Shown: piece by piece, positions 37,615-46,953 of the stretch
How positions within the stretch are numbered: position 1 is the first letter of the stretch
Layout: every line of letters starts with the position of its first letter
Origin: G965230065 sp965230065
Lineage (GTDB): Bacteria; Bacteroidota; Bacteroidia; Cytophagales; Cyclobacteriaceae
Assembly (NCBI GenBank): GCA_965230065.1
Contig: OZ245942.1
Coordinates: forward strand, 5,642,001-5,706,000
DNA length: 64,000 nt
Direction: 5' to 3'
Program-made: the position numbers and the translations under genes
Notes under the pieces: model-generated
The model's input: the letters and a program-made list of their open reading frames with translations, nothing else
What the model was told of the DNA's origin: nothing
Databases searched by the model: none

Positions 37615-38223
37615 ATGTTTTACAAAAGAGCAGGGAAAAGAATCCTCGATATAGGCATGGCTATTACTGGCTTTGTTATTGCCTTGCCAATTGTTGTAGC
37701 CATATTCTTTGTATTATTCCTAACAACCAAAGAAAGTCCTTTGTTCATTCAGGTAAGGCCGGGGTTCCAACAGCAACCTTTTAAGCTTTTTAAGATTAAA
37801 ACAATGTTTAAGGGCTCACCAAAGGTTAGTAAATTTTGCCTTTTTCTGAGAAAATATTCATTGGACGAACTACCACAGCTGATAAATGTTTTATTAGGTG
37901 ATATGTCAATAATTGGCCCGCGTCCACTGTTGGCCGAATACCTTCCTTTATATAATGCTTCTCAACGTAGAAGGCACAATGTACGTCCCGGCATTACCGG
38001 GTGGGCACAGATCAATGGGCGCAACGCAATACCCTGGCAAAAAAGGTTTGCCCTGGATATTTGGTACGTTGAGAACTATTCATTTCCGGTAGACATGTAT
38101 GTTTTGTATCTAACAATCAAAAACATCCTGAACACAGTAAATGTGAAAGAAAAGGGGCTACAAACCCACGAAAAGTTTATGGGCAATCCGCTACCAGAAA
38201 ATATGACTCCCCAGGAAATATGA
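37615..38223 (+). CDS. pglC: PglC-type phosphoglycosyltransferase
   Basis: This 202-residue protein from ATG 37615 (MFYKRAGKRILDIG) has one membrane helix near the N-terminus and the monotopic PGT core. It keeps SLDELPQLINVLLGDMSIIG with the Asp-Glu catalytic dyad, GPRPLLAEYLPLYN and VRPGITGWAQINGRNA. The C-terminal half is strikingly like Campylobacter PglC, which transfers phospho-bacillosamine to undecaprenyl phosphate. Compared with PglC the loop between KIKTM and FLRK is about 11 residues shorter. The stop overlaps the next gene by 4 bp, coupling it to the sugar-modifying fusion enzyme. Confidence 0.88.
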   Translation: MFYKRAGKRILDIGMAITGFVIALPIVVAIFFVLFLTTKESPLFIQVRPGFQQQPFKLFKIKTMFKGSPKVSKFCLFLRKYSLDELPQLINVLLGDMSIIGPRPLLAEYLPLYNASQRRRHNVRPGITGWAQINGRNAIPWQKRFALDIWYVENYSFPVDMYVLYLTIKNILNTVNVKEKGLQTHEKFMGNPLPENMTPQEI

Positions 38224-39947
38224 TTGTTTTTGGAGCCGGTGGACATGCCAAAGTAGTAATAGACTGTCTGGAAGCTAGCGGGCAGCCCATCGAGTCTATT
38301 ATTGATAATGATGTCAGCAAAATTTCTGTTTTGGGCTATCCTGTTACCCACGCTTACGACCCTGACGTTCACTCCAACTCAAAGCTGGTAATTGCCATTG
38401 GCAACAACAAAACCAGAAAAGAAATTGCCCATACCATTAGGCATCAGGCAGGTGCCGTAATTCACCCACATGCTACGGTTTCTTCCCATTCCTCAGTTGG
38501 GACTGGCACGGTTATCTTTAACCGGGCTGTTGTACAAACCAGTGCAGCCATCGGCAGGCATGTTATCATCAATTCTTCAGCCGTAGTGGAGCATGATTGC
38601 ATAGTGGGCAGCTTCGCCCACATTGCCCCAAATGCCACACTTTGTGGTGAAGTATCTGTTGGGGAAGGCACATTGATTGGTGCAGGTGCAGTTGTATTAC
38701 CCGGTGTTTCCATTGGTAAATGGGCCACAATAGGTGCGGGTTGTACCGTAAAACGGGATGTGCCGGATTTTGCCACCATCAAACCGCGCGAAACTTCACA
38801 CAAAAAGTTTATTGGGTATTCCCAAAAAGACCAAATATTTCTTTCCCCTCCCCACTTAGGATCTAATGAAAGCGCATACATTAACGAAGTATTAGCCAGC
38901 AACTGGATCGCTCCCAAAGGAGAAGCCCTGAATAAATTTGAAGAAAATATTTGCAAAACCACAGGTGCAAAGGCAGCTATAGCTTTGTCATCGGGGACGG
39001 CAGCCTTACATTTAGCGCTCATCGTTTTAGGTGTTGGCGCAGGCGATGAAGTAATTTGCCCTACTTTTACGTTTGCCGCCACGGCCAATCCTGTACTGTA
39101 TCAAAAAGCCATTCCCATATTTATTGATTGTGAACCGGATGCCTGGAACATGCAGCTGGAAACATTGGAAGAAGCTATTAAAGACCGCATACATCATGGA
39201 AAAAAGCCAAAAGCCATCATGGCCGTCCATAATTATGGTATGCCTGGTAATATGGACAAACTTTCAGCAATTGCCCATAAATATGAAATCCCTGTAATTG
39301 AAGATGCTGCAGAAGCCGTAGGCAGTACTTTCCGGGGGCAACCTGTCGGCACTTTTGGAACCTTGGGCACCTATTCTTTTAATGGAAACAAAATTATCAC
39401 CACTGGCGGTGGGGGTGCTTTGGTATCTGATAAACCTGAATTAGTGAAAAAAGCAAAATTTCTGGCTACGCAAGCACATGATGACTTACCCTATTATCAC
39501 CACACCGCCGTTGGGTACAATTATCGCATGAGTAATGTGCTGGCAGCCATCGGGAACGCTCAGATAGAGTTACTAGAGCAACATCTAGAGAAACGTCGTA
39601 ACATTTTTGAATACTATCAGAACAAATTATCTGGTATAAGCAGTATTGGCTTTCAGCAAGAGGGACCGGATTGTTATTCAAACCGCTGGCTGAGCTGTAT
39701 TACAATGGATTCAGAAAAAGCCTCTGAAACAATTGAAAATATCAGAAAAGCATTAAAAGAAAAGCATATTGAAACCCGGTATTTATGGAAGCCCCTTCAT
39801 ACACAGCCCATATTTAAAAATTATCCTTTTTATGGAAATGGCATTGCAGAAAAGCTTTTTACTAGTGGCTTGTGCCTTCCATCAGGCTCTGCCCTCACGA
39901 GAGGCCAACAGGATAGGATTATTAAAGTTATCAAAAAGTGGTGTTAA
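38220..39947 (+). CDS. Fusion of PglD-like acetyltransferase and PglE-like aminotransferase
   Basis: This 575-residue protein contains two enzymes. Residues 1-205 match the NeuD/PglD acetyltransferase: an N-terminal Rossmann part (IVFGAGGHAKVVIDCLEASG) and a left-handed beta-helix of hexapeptides ending WATIGAGCTVKRDVPD. Residues 215-575 match a DegT/DnrJ/EryC1 sugar aminotransferase, with WIAPKGEALNKFEEN, ALSSGTAALHLAL and the PLP lysine in SFNGNKIITTGGGG. In bacillosamine synthesis PglE aminates and PglD acetylates the same UDP-sugar, so the fusion would carry out two consecutive steps. It is coupled to pglC. The expected dehydratase (PglF) is not in the window. Confidence 0.88.
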   Translation: MIVFGAGGHAKVVIDCLEASGQPIESIIDNDVSKISVLGYPVTHAYDPDVHSNSKLVIAIGNNKTRKEIAHTIRHQAGAVIHPHATVSSHSSVGTGTVIFNRAVVQTSAAIGRHVIINSSAVVEHDCIVGSFAHIAPNATLCGEVSVGEGTLIGAGAVVLPGVSIGKWATIGAGCTVKRDVPDFATIKPRETSHKKFIGYSQKDQIFLSPPHLGSNESAYINEVLASNWIAPKGEALNKFEENICKTTGAKAAIALSSGTAALHLALIVLGVGAGDEVICPTFTFAATANPVLYQKAIPIFIDCEPDAWNMQLETLEEAIKDRIHHGKKPKAIMAVHNYGMPGNMDKLSAIAHKYEIPVIEDAAEAVGSTFRGQPVGTFGTLGTYSFNGNKIITTGGGGALVSDKPELVKKAKFLATQAHDDLPYYHHTAVGYNYRMSNVLAAIGNAQIELLEQHLEKRRNIFEYYQNKLSGISSIGFQQEGPDCYSNRWLSCITMDSEKASETIENIRKALKEKHIETRYLWKPLHTQPIFKNYPFYGNGIAEKLFTSGLCLPSGSALTRGQQDRIIKVIKKWC

Positions 39948-40892
39948 TTATTTATAATCACTCACAATCTTCAATTCCCGGATCAGGTCTTGGTTTTTAA
40001 TGGGTTCCAGCGGGATGATCTCAGTTTGCGATTGGTTGATCCTGTAATAGCTGGTGTCATATTTGAGGAAAAGCCTGGTGCTTTCAGCGGTATTAAGCGC
40101 TAAAATCTCGTAGGGAATGCCTTTGAAATCACCATAAAGGAATAGTTTATTGTCTTTGTAGCTATAGTGGAAATCATATCCGTCCACCACTTCATTCTCT
40201 ATTTCAATGGCGGGCGCTGATACATTTTCAGCCTGTCCTACTCCCTTCTCGGGCGCTTTAATATCATCGTAGTCTTTAGTTTGAAAATCATCATCAAAAT
40301 CAGTAACGATATCTGGCCGAACAATTTCAGGAAGTTTAACTTCTTCTTTTTGCTCCTTACCAGAACTTGCAGCAATGGTATTATTTTGTTCAGCCTGCAA
40401 TGTGTTTTTATCTTTTGCATTAGCAAGCGAACTTTTTTCTTCAACTACAGCATTTTTTTCCAACTGATTTTCACCGGGTTCAGCAAACACTTCTTTCGGA
40501 GAAGGTTTCTCTACTTTTGCCTCAGGTTCAAGGGGAATAGTATTTTCTACAATGCTAACATTGGGTTGGTGCAGCTTTTCATCCTCGGGAGAGAAATACA
40601 GGTATGCAGAAACACCCAGGGTAATGGCTGTGATTGCAGCCGCAGTCCACTTTACACCGCTCAAACCATACCAGGCCACAGGCCCATCAACAGGTATGGC
40701 ATCCAACCGGGCTTTTAACTCAGCTTTACGAACATCTGACAGCGATGCGACAATCTCACGCTGTAAATTAACTTCATTCTGTAACAAGGGGTCTCGTTGC
40801 ATTCGCTTTTCAAAAGCAATAGTTTCTGCTTCAGAAAGTTTTTGCTTCAGATAAGCATCAATAAAGTCCGGATGTGTTATGTTTTTGCTCAT
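39948..40892 (-). CDS. Membrane protein, probable anti-sigma factor
   Basis: This 314-residue protein starts with a helical cytoplasmic region (FIDAYLKQKLSEAETIAFEK, then LLQNEVNLQREIVASL) typical of Bacteroidota anti-sigma proteins. A transmembrane helix follows at about residues 80-98. A long acidic low-complexity linker comes next, and then a small C-terminal domain (FHYSYKDNKLFLYGDFKG). It lies 3 bp after an ECF sigma gene, the usual sigma/anti-sigma arrangement. The assignment rests on context and layout rather than a defined motif. Confidence 0.7.
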   Translation of the reverse strand: MSKNITHPDFIDAYLKQKLSEAETIAFEKRMQRDPLLQNEVNLQREIVASLSDVRKAELKARLDAIPVDGPVAWYGLSGVKWTAAAITAITLGVSAYLYFSPEDEKLHQPNVSIVENTIPLEPEAKVEKPSPKEVFAEPGENQLEKNAVVEEKSSLANAKDKNTLQAEQNNTIAASSGKEQKEEVKLPEIVRPDIVTDFDDDFQTKDYDDIKAPEKGVGQAENVSAPAIEIENEVVDGYDFHYSYKDNKLFLYGDFKGIPYEILALNTAESTRLFLKYDTSYYRINQSQTEIIPLEPIKNQDLIRELKIVSDYK

Positions 40893-40895
40893 AAA

Positions 40896-41435
40896 TTAGT
40901 CTAAGAAATCACTGGCCGAATATTTGGCCTTGATTACCCTGTCAAGTTTCTTTTTACATTTATACTTTCTGGTTTTGGTTGTATCTGTGTTGGCAAATCC
41001 AAGCTTTTTTGTAATATCCTGCATTGACATATCATCAAAATAATAATAAGTAAGAATTTTTCTGCAGGTTTCGTCCATTCTGGCAATACATTGATGAATA
41101 ATCATCGCCCGTTCTTTTTGCTCATCATCAATATATTCAATTTCTTCTTTTTCTTCATGCGATAGCCGACTCTTTCTGTCCAATTCTTTTCGCCATAAAT
41201 TGAGGCAAACACTATAGAGGTACGTACTAATTTTTGAAGTGAGCACCAACTTGCCACTGGTAACATTTTGCCAGAAAACAATCAGGGCATCCTGAAACAC
41301 ATCTTTTGCTTCATATTCCGTACCATTGTTCTTGATAATGATGCTTGTCATCATCCGATAATACTTTTTATACAGATACTCCAAAGCACCTTCATCTCCA
41401 CGGCCTATCCTTGCAAGAACCTCACTATCTTTCAT
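40896..41435 (-). CDS. ECF-type RNA polymerase sigma factor
   Basis: This 179-residue protein has sigma-2 features (EGALEYLYKKYYRMM, AKDVFQDALIVFWQN) and sigma-4 features (IARMDETCRKILTYYYFDDM, SMQDITKKLGFANTDTTKTR). It is first in a two-gene operon with a probable membrane anti-sigma factor, so it likely responds to an envelope signal. The 3-4 kb around it hold envelope and respiration genes, but direct targets cannot be seen. Confidence 0.9.
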   Translation of the reverse strand: MKDSEVLARIGRGDEGALEYLYKKYYRMMTSIIIKNNGTEYEAKDVFQDALIVFWQNVTSGKLVLTSKISTYLYSVCLNLWRKELDRKSRLSHEEKEEIEYIDDEQKERAMIIHQCIARMDETCRKILTYYYFDDMSMQDITKKLGFANTDTTKTRKYKCKKKLDRVIKAKYSASDFLD

Positions 41436-41674
41436 TACAAAAAAAGCTTACGCTTTATGTTTAATACTTTTTATCGCAATTTGGTAACCACTTATGTAAT
41501 AAATCTGTGCTGATTTAAAAGAGAAAGGTTCGGTACAAAAAATTATTTACCCTTCAAACGGCACATGTTCATTATTGCAATATGTATAATTAAATGATAA
41601 AAATTTAACAAACATATAAATGAGTAACAGCAATTGTATGTTTTTAACCAAAATTGCGTCAGTTTTCTAACAAA

Positions 41675-42118
41675 TCACCTCTCATCCAGGTTATGATTGC
41701 AATTTTCTATGATTCGGTTTACTTCAGTAACAGAAATCAAGCCATGCTGATTGCCCCATGCGTTGTAGATATAGGTAGCAATTTCAGCTACCTCAATATT
41801 TGTGAGTTTTTCATTTGCAGGCATTTCCAGGTTATAGTCTTTCCCATTCACCACTATCTCGCCCTTCAAGCCATTTTTTATCAGGCAAATTGTACGGTCA
41901 ACATCTTCCAGCATATAATCTGAACTATCTAAAGGCGGATATAATTGCCCCAGGCCGTTGCCTTCCAGCTGATGGCAATTGCTACAATGCTGCACATATA
42001 ACTGCTCTCCATGCACCATATATTGCCGTAGGCGCATGGCATTTTGCCCATTTTCATTATTATTCTTACCTCCACACCCCCAAATCAGCAAAAACATGAA
42101 CCATCCAAAATACCGCAT
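41675..42118 (-). CDS. Cytochrome c lipoprotein
   Basis: This 147-residue protein has a lipobox (FLLIWGCGG, Cys15), a CSNCH haem motif at residues 45-49, and a likely axial Met in YNLEMPANEKLTNIEV. It is a small class I c-type cytochrome tethered in the periplasm. Its ATG follows the Sco stop with no gap, so it is co-transcribed and probably donates or receives electrons in the respiratory chain that Sco helps assemble. Confidence 0.88.
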   Translation of the reverse strand: MRYFGWFMFLLIWGCGGKNNNENGQNAMRLRQYMVHGEQLYVQHCSNCHQLEGNGLGQLYPPLDSSDYMLEDVDRTICLIKNGLKGEIVVNGKDYNLEMPANEKLTNIEVAEIATYIYNAWGNQHGLISVTEVNRIIENCNHNLDER

Positions 42119-42796
42119 CTATGCTTCAATACTTTTATCGTCTTTCAATAGCATTTTCATGTCTTTGATCAGATGGTCAACCTCCTCGGGTTTGGTGCCG
42201 TCGTAAATGCCCCTGACATGCCGGTTTTTATCCACGAGGATAAACGCCCCGGAATGAATAAACCCACCAGGAGCATTGCTTTCTTCGTCGGCGGTAACCA
42301 TATAACTTTTTTGGGCTGTTTCGTAAATAGCTTCCTTTTCACCGGTTACAAAATGCCATTTATCGCTCTTTACACCCAGGCGTTGTGCATAGTCATGCAA
42401 TAAAGCCACCGTGTCATATTCGGGGTCGATGGTATGCGATAGCAAAGCCACTTCTTTGTTATTTTCAAAGGTTTCGTACACCCGGAGCATTTGTTTTTTC
42501 ATAACCGGGCAGATGGTAGGACAGGTTGTAAAGAAAAAATCAGTCACATAAATTTTTCCATCAAATGTTTGTGGAGTAATGATACTGCTGTCCTGGTCTA
42601 CAAACCGGAAGTCACCCACTTGGTGATGCACCGTATCCACCATTATTTTGCCGTCAACTTTTTTTTCCACGTACTCGGCCCTGCCCAGAAAAGGCAGCTT
42701 GTGGCCTTCTGAGTGAGTATTTTGCTTGCAGGCAGCGATTAAGGTTAACCCAATAAATGTAAAAAGGATATTTACGAATGAAAGGGATAATTTCAT
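42119..42796 (-). CDS. SCO1/SenC family copper chaperone lipoprotein
   Basis: This 225-residue protein has a lipobox (TLIAACKQ, Cys23) and a thioredoxin-like domain with the copper motif TTCPTICPVMKKQ (CxxxC, residues 92-96) and a later His in GGFIHSGAFILVDKN. Sco proteins deliver copper to the CuA site of cytochrome oxidase in the periplasm. It lies in an operon with a c-type cytochrome. Confidence 0.93.
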   Translation of the reverse strand: MKLSLSFVNILFTFIGLTLIAACKQNTHSEGHKLPFLGRAEYVEKKVDGKIMVDTVHHQVGDFRFVDQDSSIITPQTFDGKIYVTDFFFTTCPTICPVMKKQMLRVYETFENNKEVALLSHTIDPEYDTVALLHDYAQRLGVKSDKWHFVTGEKEAIYETAQKSYMVTADEESNAPGGFIHSGAFILVDKNRHVRGIYDGTKPEEVDHLIKDMKMLLKDDKSIEA

Positions 42797-42854
42797 TTTA
42801 AAAATAATTTATTTATGCAATTAAAATTATAAACATACACGGCTATTTACGGGT

Positions 42855-43388
42855 TTAGTTTCGCTCCCTTATTTTTTTATAAAGGCGGATAGCCAGCATG
42901 AGTAATACGGTAAAAATCAGCAGTCCGAGCAGCCCCCAAACCATACTCATCGTGTTTTTTAATACTGCCAGGAAAATGATGCTGACCAGAAAAATGGTGG
43001 CAACTTCATTCCATATACGCAATTGGAGGGACGAAAAAACAGTTTCTCCCTTTTGCAATTTTTTGAAAATGTAATGACAGTAAAAATGATACCCATACAG
43101 CCCTGCCACAAAAATCAGCTTTACCCATAACCACCCGGGCATATTACTGGCATATACATGCAGAAAGTACAAGCCAAAGCCTAAGGTAATAATGGCAGAA
43201 GGCCAGGTAATGCCATACCACAACCTGGATGACATTAATTTGTATTGACTCAACAGAATACTTTTTTCCGGATCGGCCTTTTGGTATGCTTCGGTATGAT
43301 AAACAAATAGCCGTACAATATAAAAAAGTCCGGCAAACCACGTTACAATAAAAATAATGTGCAGTGCTTTAATATAGGTGTAGGCCAT
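42855..43388 (-). CDS. hemJ: Protoporphyrinogen IX oxidase HemJ
   Basis: From ATG at 43388 (MAYTYIKALHIIFIVTWFAG) the protein has 177 residues and four or five membrane helices. The His in IKALHIIFIV and the conserved WFAGLFYIVRLFVYH are the HemJ/UPF0093 signature, with later LWVKLIFVAGLYGYHFYCHY. The enzyme oxidises protoporphyrinogen during haem synthesis. The frame continues upstream of this ATG, but that part does not match the family, so the shorter start is preferred. Confidence 0.88.
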   Translation of the reverse strand: MAYTYIKALHIIFIVTWFAGLFYIVRLFVYHTEAYQKADPEKSILLSQYKLMSSRLWYGITWPSAIITLGFGLYFLHVYASNMPGWLWVKLIFVAGLYGYHFYCHYIFKKLQKGETVFSSLQLRIWNEVATIFLVSIIFLAVLKNTMSMVWGLLGLLIFTVLLMLAIRLYKKIRERN

Positions 43389-43635
43389 GATAATGGAAAG
43401 CGGTGTTTTATGGCGCAAATAAAAACTAAACAAGCAGAGAAACAAATTGAGAGGTATAATCATTTTACCCGTTGCCGGTTAAGCAAAACAGCCAACTGGC
43501 TTTCTGTCACTTTTGCAAACTCAAAACATTTGTATATATCAAAATATTATTGAGAGGAATTGTTTTTCAAAGAAGTTGATAGTATTTAGTACTTAGAATG
43601 TTAATTTAGTAGCCATAGATTATTCACCACAAAAT

Positions 43636-46479
43636 ATGAGGATCATGTACAGAAAGATTTTAGCGTTATTGGCCATGCTGTTTGTGCCAGCTCTTTTCGT
43701 TCAAGCCCAAAACATTTCTGACGACCTGTCCAGCAAAATACCTGTTGGCAATGAGATAAAAGTTGGGAAACTAGACAATGGATTGACCTATTATATCAGA
43801 AAAAACACCAAACCAGAAAACCGCCTGGAACTGAGATTGGCGGTAAATGCAGGCTCAATCCTTGAAGATGATGACCAGCTGGGGCTGGCGCACTTTACCG
43901 AACACATGGCTTTTAACGGTACGGAAAATTTTGAAAAAAACGAGATTGTTAATTACCTCCAGTCGATAGGTGTGCAATTTGGTGCTGACCTGAATGCTTA
44001 CACCAGCTTTGATGAAACGGTGTATATGATCCAGTCTATCCCAACGGATAATGAAGAATTTATTGAAAAAGGATTTCAAATCCTGGCCGACTGGGCACAT
44101 GGTGTAACTTTTGAGCATGAAGAAATTGACAAAGAAAGGGGCGTCGTGATTGAAGAGTGGCGCAGAGGCCGGGGGGCTTCCCAACGCATGCGTGATGAAT
44201 GGTTCCCTATTGTTTTTGAAAACTCCAGGTATGCCGATCGCCTGCCCATTGGCACCAAAGATATTCTGGAAAACTTTGATTACGAAACCATCAAAAGGTT
44301 CTACAAAGACTGGTACCGGCCCAGCCTGATGGCTATTGTGGCAGTAGGCGACCTGGAAGTAGACGAGATGGAACAACTTATCAAAGATAAATTTGGAAAA
44401 ATTCCTGCTTCGGAAAATCCCAGGGAAAGAGAAATGTATCCGGTGCCTGACCATGCTGATGTAAAAATTGCTGTGGTAACCGACAAAGAAGCTTCCCAAA
44501 ACCAGGTGGCACTTTATTACAAACAAGATAATGAAGAAGAAGAAAATTTAGGGGATTACAGAAAGTTCCTCACGTACAGACTATTCACCGGAATGCTAAA
44601 CCAGCGATTGCGTGAGCTTACCCAACAAGCCGACCCGCCCTTCATTTTCGGTTCTGCCTATTACGGTGACTTTGTGCGTACCAAAGATTTTTACGCACTT
44701 TCTGCCGCAGTAGCTGAAAATGGTATTGAAAAAGGACTGAAAACCCTGCTTGAGCAAAATGAAAAAGTAAAACAATATGGGTTTACCCAAACTGAACTTG
44801 ACCGATATAAAAGTCAGTTACTCGTAAGGTATGAGCAGGCATACAAAGAAAGGGAGAAAACTGAGTCACGCAATTATGCCGATGAATATGTCCGAAACTT
44901 CCTGGAAAATGAACCTATTCCAGGCATCGCGTTTGAGTACAGGTTTGCAGAAAAATATTTGCCTTCAATTTCATTAGAAGATATAAACAAATTAACGGAT
45001 AAGTTCATTACAAATGAAAACAGGGTAGTATTGATTACAGCTCCTGAAAAAGAGGGAGCAGAAGTTCCTACCGAAGAAGAAGTGATGCACATACTAGATG
45101 AGGCTGAAAATATGGAAGTTGAGGCATATGTAGATGCCGCAGTAGCCAGTACCCTTATGGAAACGCTACCAAAGCCGGGAAAAGTAACTGAAGAAAAAAA
45201 GCGGGATGCCATCGGTGTTACAGAGTTAACGCTTTCTAATGGTGTAAAAGTTATTTTAAAACCTACAGATTTTAAAGCCGATGAAATTTTGATGTCTTCC
45301 TTCAGTCCGGGTGGCAATTCACTATACCCCACTGAAGAATACCCATCTTCATTATTTGCAGATAACATCATTACACAATCCGGTGTTACAGATTTTTCTG
45401 CCATTGACTTGCAAAAGTTTTTATCGGATAAAACCGCCGGGGCTAATCCTTATATTTCAGAGTTACAAGAAGGGATGCGTGGCAGTGCAGCCCCCAAAGA
45501 TTTGGAAACCATGCTGCAACTAGCCCATTTATATTTTACCGCCCCGCGTAAAGACCAGAATGCATTCCAGGGTTACCTCTCCAGGTTAAAGGCTTATTTT
45601 GCCAATGTGATGTCAGATCCGTCCAATTATTATTACGATCAGCTTTCCAGGATTATGACGCAGAATCACCCCAGGGGAGGTACTTACCCCACGCAGGAAG
45701 AGTTAAATGCTGTGGACTTTGATGAAACCTACAATATTTATAATGACCGTTTTGCCGATGCCAGCGATTTCACTTTTGTTTTTGTAGGCAATTTTGAAGT
45801 AGAAACCATCAAGCCCTTGCTGGAAAGCTATTTGGGCAGCCTGCCCAGCACCAACAGAAATGAAAGTTGGAAAGACGTAGGCATCAGGCCCCCTGAAGGC
45901 GTGGTAGAAAAAACGATCAATAAAGGAACAGATCCTAAAAGTATTGTTACCATCTCCTTTACCGGAGATTTTGACTATAACAAAGACGAAGCTTTCAAAC
46001 TTAATTCGTTGATTGAGGCATTAAACATCAAATTGATAGAGCAAATTCGTGAAGAAAGCAGTGGTGTTTATTCTATACGTGCCATGGCAGATGCTGAAAA
46101 ATACCCTTATGAAAACTATTCCATCACCATTCGCTTCCCTTGTGCACCGGAAAACGCCGATAAATTATCGGAAAGTGTTTTTGGAGAGATTAAAAAAATA
46201 ATGGAAAATGGCCCTACGGAAGTAGACCTGAATAAAGTGAAAGAGGCACAATACCGGGAAATGGAAACCAAACTGAAGGAGAATGGATTTTGGCTATCTA
46301 CTTTGGCAAATTACTACTGGTATGATCAGGATCCTGAGAAAATATTGAATTATAAAGAAGCTATTGATGGGCTAACCATTGAAAAGCTAAAAGAAACCGC
46401 CAACAAATATTTTGACATGAACAATTACGCAAAAGTTGTGTTGATGCCCGAAGGCAATGCTGCAGAATCGGGGAAATAA
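43636..46479 (+). CDS. M16 family zinc metallopeptidase (pitrilysin type)
   Basis: This 947-residue protein has a signal peptide ending LFVQAQ. The active N-terminal domain has the inverted zinc motif HFTEHMAFNGTENF (HxxEH) and the distal Glu in IDKERGVVIEEWRRGRG. Three further M16 domains follow, the second half being the inactive partner. Such exported M16 proteases degrade peptides in the periplasm. It is followed by a strong terminator and then the tRNA gene that hosts the mobile element. Confidence 0.93.
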   Translation: MRIMYRKILALLAMLFVPALFVQAQNISDDLSSKIPVGNEIKVGKLDNGLTYYIRKNTKPENRLELRLAVNAGSILEDDDQLGLAHFTEHMAFNGTENFEKNEIVNYLQSIGVQFGADLNAYTSFDETVYMIQSIPTDNEEFIEKGFQILADWAHGVTFEHEEIDKERGVVIEEWRRGRGASQRMRDEWFPIVFENSRYADRLPIGTKDILENFDYETIKRFYKDWYRPSLMAIVAVGDLEVDEMEQLIKDKFGKIPASENPREREMYPVPDHADVKIAVVTDKEASQNQVALYYKQDNEEEENLGDYRKFLTYRLFTGMLNQRLRELTQQADPPFIFGSAYYGDFVRTKDFYALSAAVAENGIEKGLKTLLEQNEKVKQYGFTQTELDRYKSQLLVRYEQAYKEREKTESRNYADEYVRNFLENEPIPGIAFEYRFAEKYLPSISLEDINKLTDKFITNENRVVLITAPEKEGAEVPTEEEVMHILDEAENMEVEAYVDAAVASTLMETLPKPGKVTEEKKRDAIGVTELTLSNGVKVILKPTDFKADEILMSSFSPGGNSLYPTEEYPSSLFADNIITQSGVTDFSAIDLQKFLSDKTAGANPYISELQEGMRGSAAPKDLETMLQLAHLYFTAPRKDQNAFQGYLSRLKAYFANVMSDPSNYYYDQLSRIMTQNHPRGGTYPTQEELNAVDFDETYNIYNDRFADASDFTFVFVGNFEVETIKPLLESYLGSLPSTNRNESWKDVGIRPPEGVVEKTINKGTDPKSIVTISFTGDFDYNKDEAFKLNSLIEALNIKLIEQIREESSGVYSIRAMADAEKYPYENYSITIRFPCAPENADKLSESVFGEIKKIMENGPTEVDLNKVKEAQYREMETKLKENGFWLSTLANYYWYDQDPEKILNYKEAIDGLTIEKLKETANKYFDMNNYAKVVLMPEGNAAESGK

Positions 46480-46534
46480 GATCAGGATGTCCTGCATAGG
46501 GTTTGGATAAACAGGATTTGTAATGTAGTTACTT

Positions 46535-46579
46535 AAAAAAGGCCGCTGCTAACATAGAAAGCTTTGGCCTTTTTTCTTT
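46535..46579 (+). terminator. Rho-independent terminator after M16 peptidase
   Basis: aaaaaaggcc (46535-46544) pairs with ggcctttttt (46566-46575), with an inner agc/gct pairing, followed by T-rich sequence. It ends the M16 transcript ahead of the tRNA. Confidence 0.85.
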
Positions 46580-46618
46580 TTCAAAGGTTCTGGTTAATAT
46601 TGCAAAATAATAATTATT

Positions 46619-46693
46619 CGGGGTGTAGCGCAGCCCGGTTAGCGCGCGTCGTTCGGGACGACGAGGCCGAAGGTTCGAATCCTTTCACCCCGA
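46619..46693 (+). tRNA. tRNA-Pro(CGG)
   Basis: A 75-nt cloverleaf: acceptor CGGGGTG/CACCCCG, D arm GCGC/GCGC, anticodon stem CGTCG/CGACG with loop TTCGGGA, so anticodon CGG. The T arm is GAAGG-TTCGAAT-CCTTT, with discriminator A. CCA is not encoded. Its 3' end abuts the mobile element, so it is the probable integration target. Confidence 0.93.
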
Positions 46694-46719
46694 CTTTTAA
46701 GACTTCAAAAGTCGGCAAA

Positions 46720-46750
46720 ACCCTCTAAATTTTATGTTTAGGGGGTTTTT
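46720..46750 (+). terminator. Terminator downstream of tRNA-Pro
   Basis: ccctctaaa pairs with tttaggggg (one mismatch) and is followed by a run of five T. A second stem, cgactttt/aaaagtcg (46691-46698 with 46707-46714), overlaps the tRNA end. Both may also be part of the att region. Confidence 0.65.
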
Positions 46751-46794
46751 CATTTTCTTACCCCTCCATAATATTCAACTTTTCTCAATACTTT

Positions 46795-46905
46795 GGTGAA
46801 CTATTCGGTGAACAGTTTTTATATTCGTAACTGTTCACCTAAATCAATGTAATCAATTGATAATCAGTTATTTATATTGATTTATTTTGTTGGTTTTTGG
46901 TGAAA
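46795..46905. promoter_or_regulatory. GGTGAAC repeats between att and integrase
   Basis: ggtgaac occurs at 46795 and 46807, inverted as gttcacc at 46833-46839, and partly again near 46899. One pair forms the palindrome ggtgaacag...ctgttcacc. Such clustered short repeats between an att site and an integrase gene look like integrase arm-binding or regulator sites. Confidence 0.5.
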
Positions 46906-46953
46906 TAAGAGGTCAGTTAATGTAACTAAAATGAACCAAAAACAATTAAAAAA

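Noticed and set aside
42855..43463. Longer HemJ start at 43463
   Set aside because: The added 25 residues do not match the family, whose N-terminus begins at the ATG of 43388.
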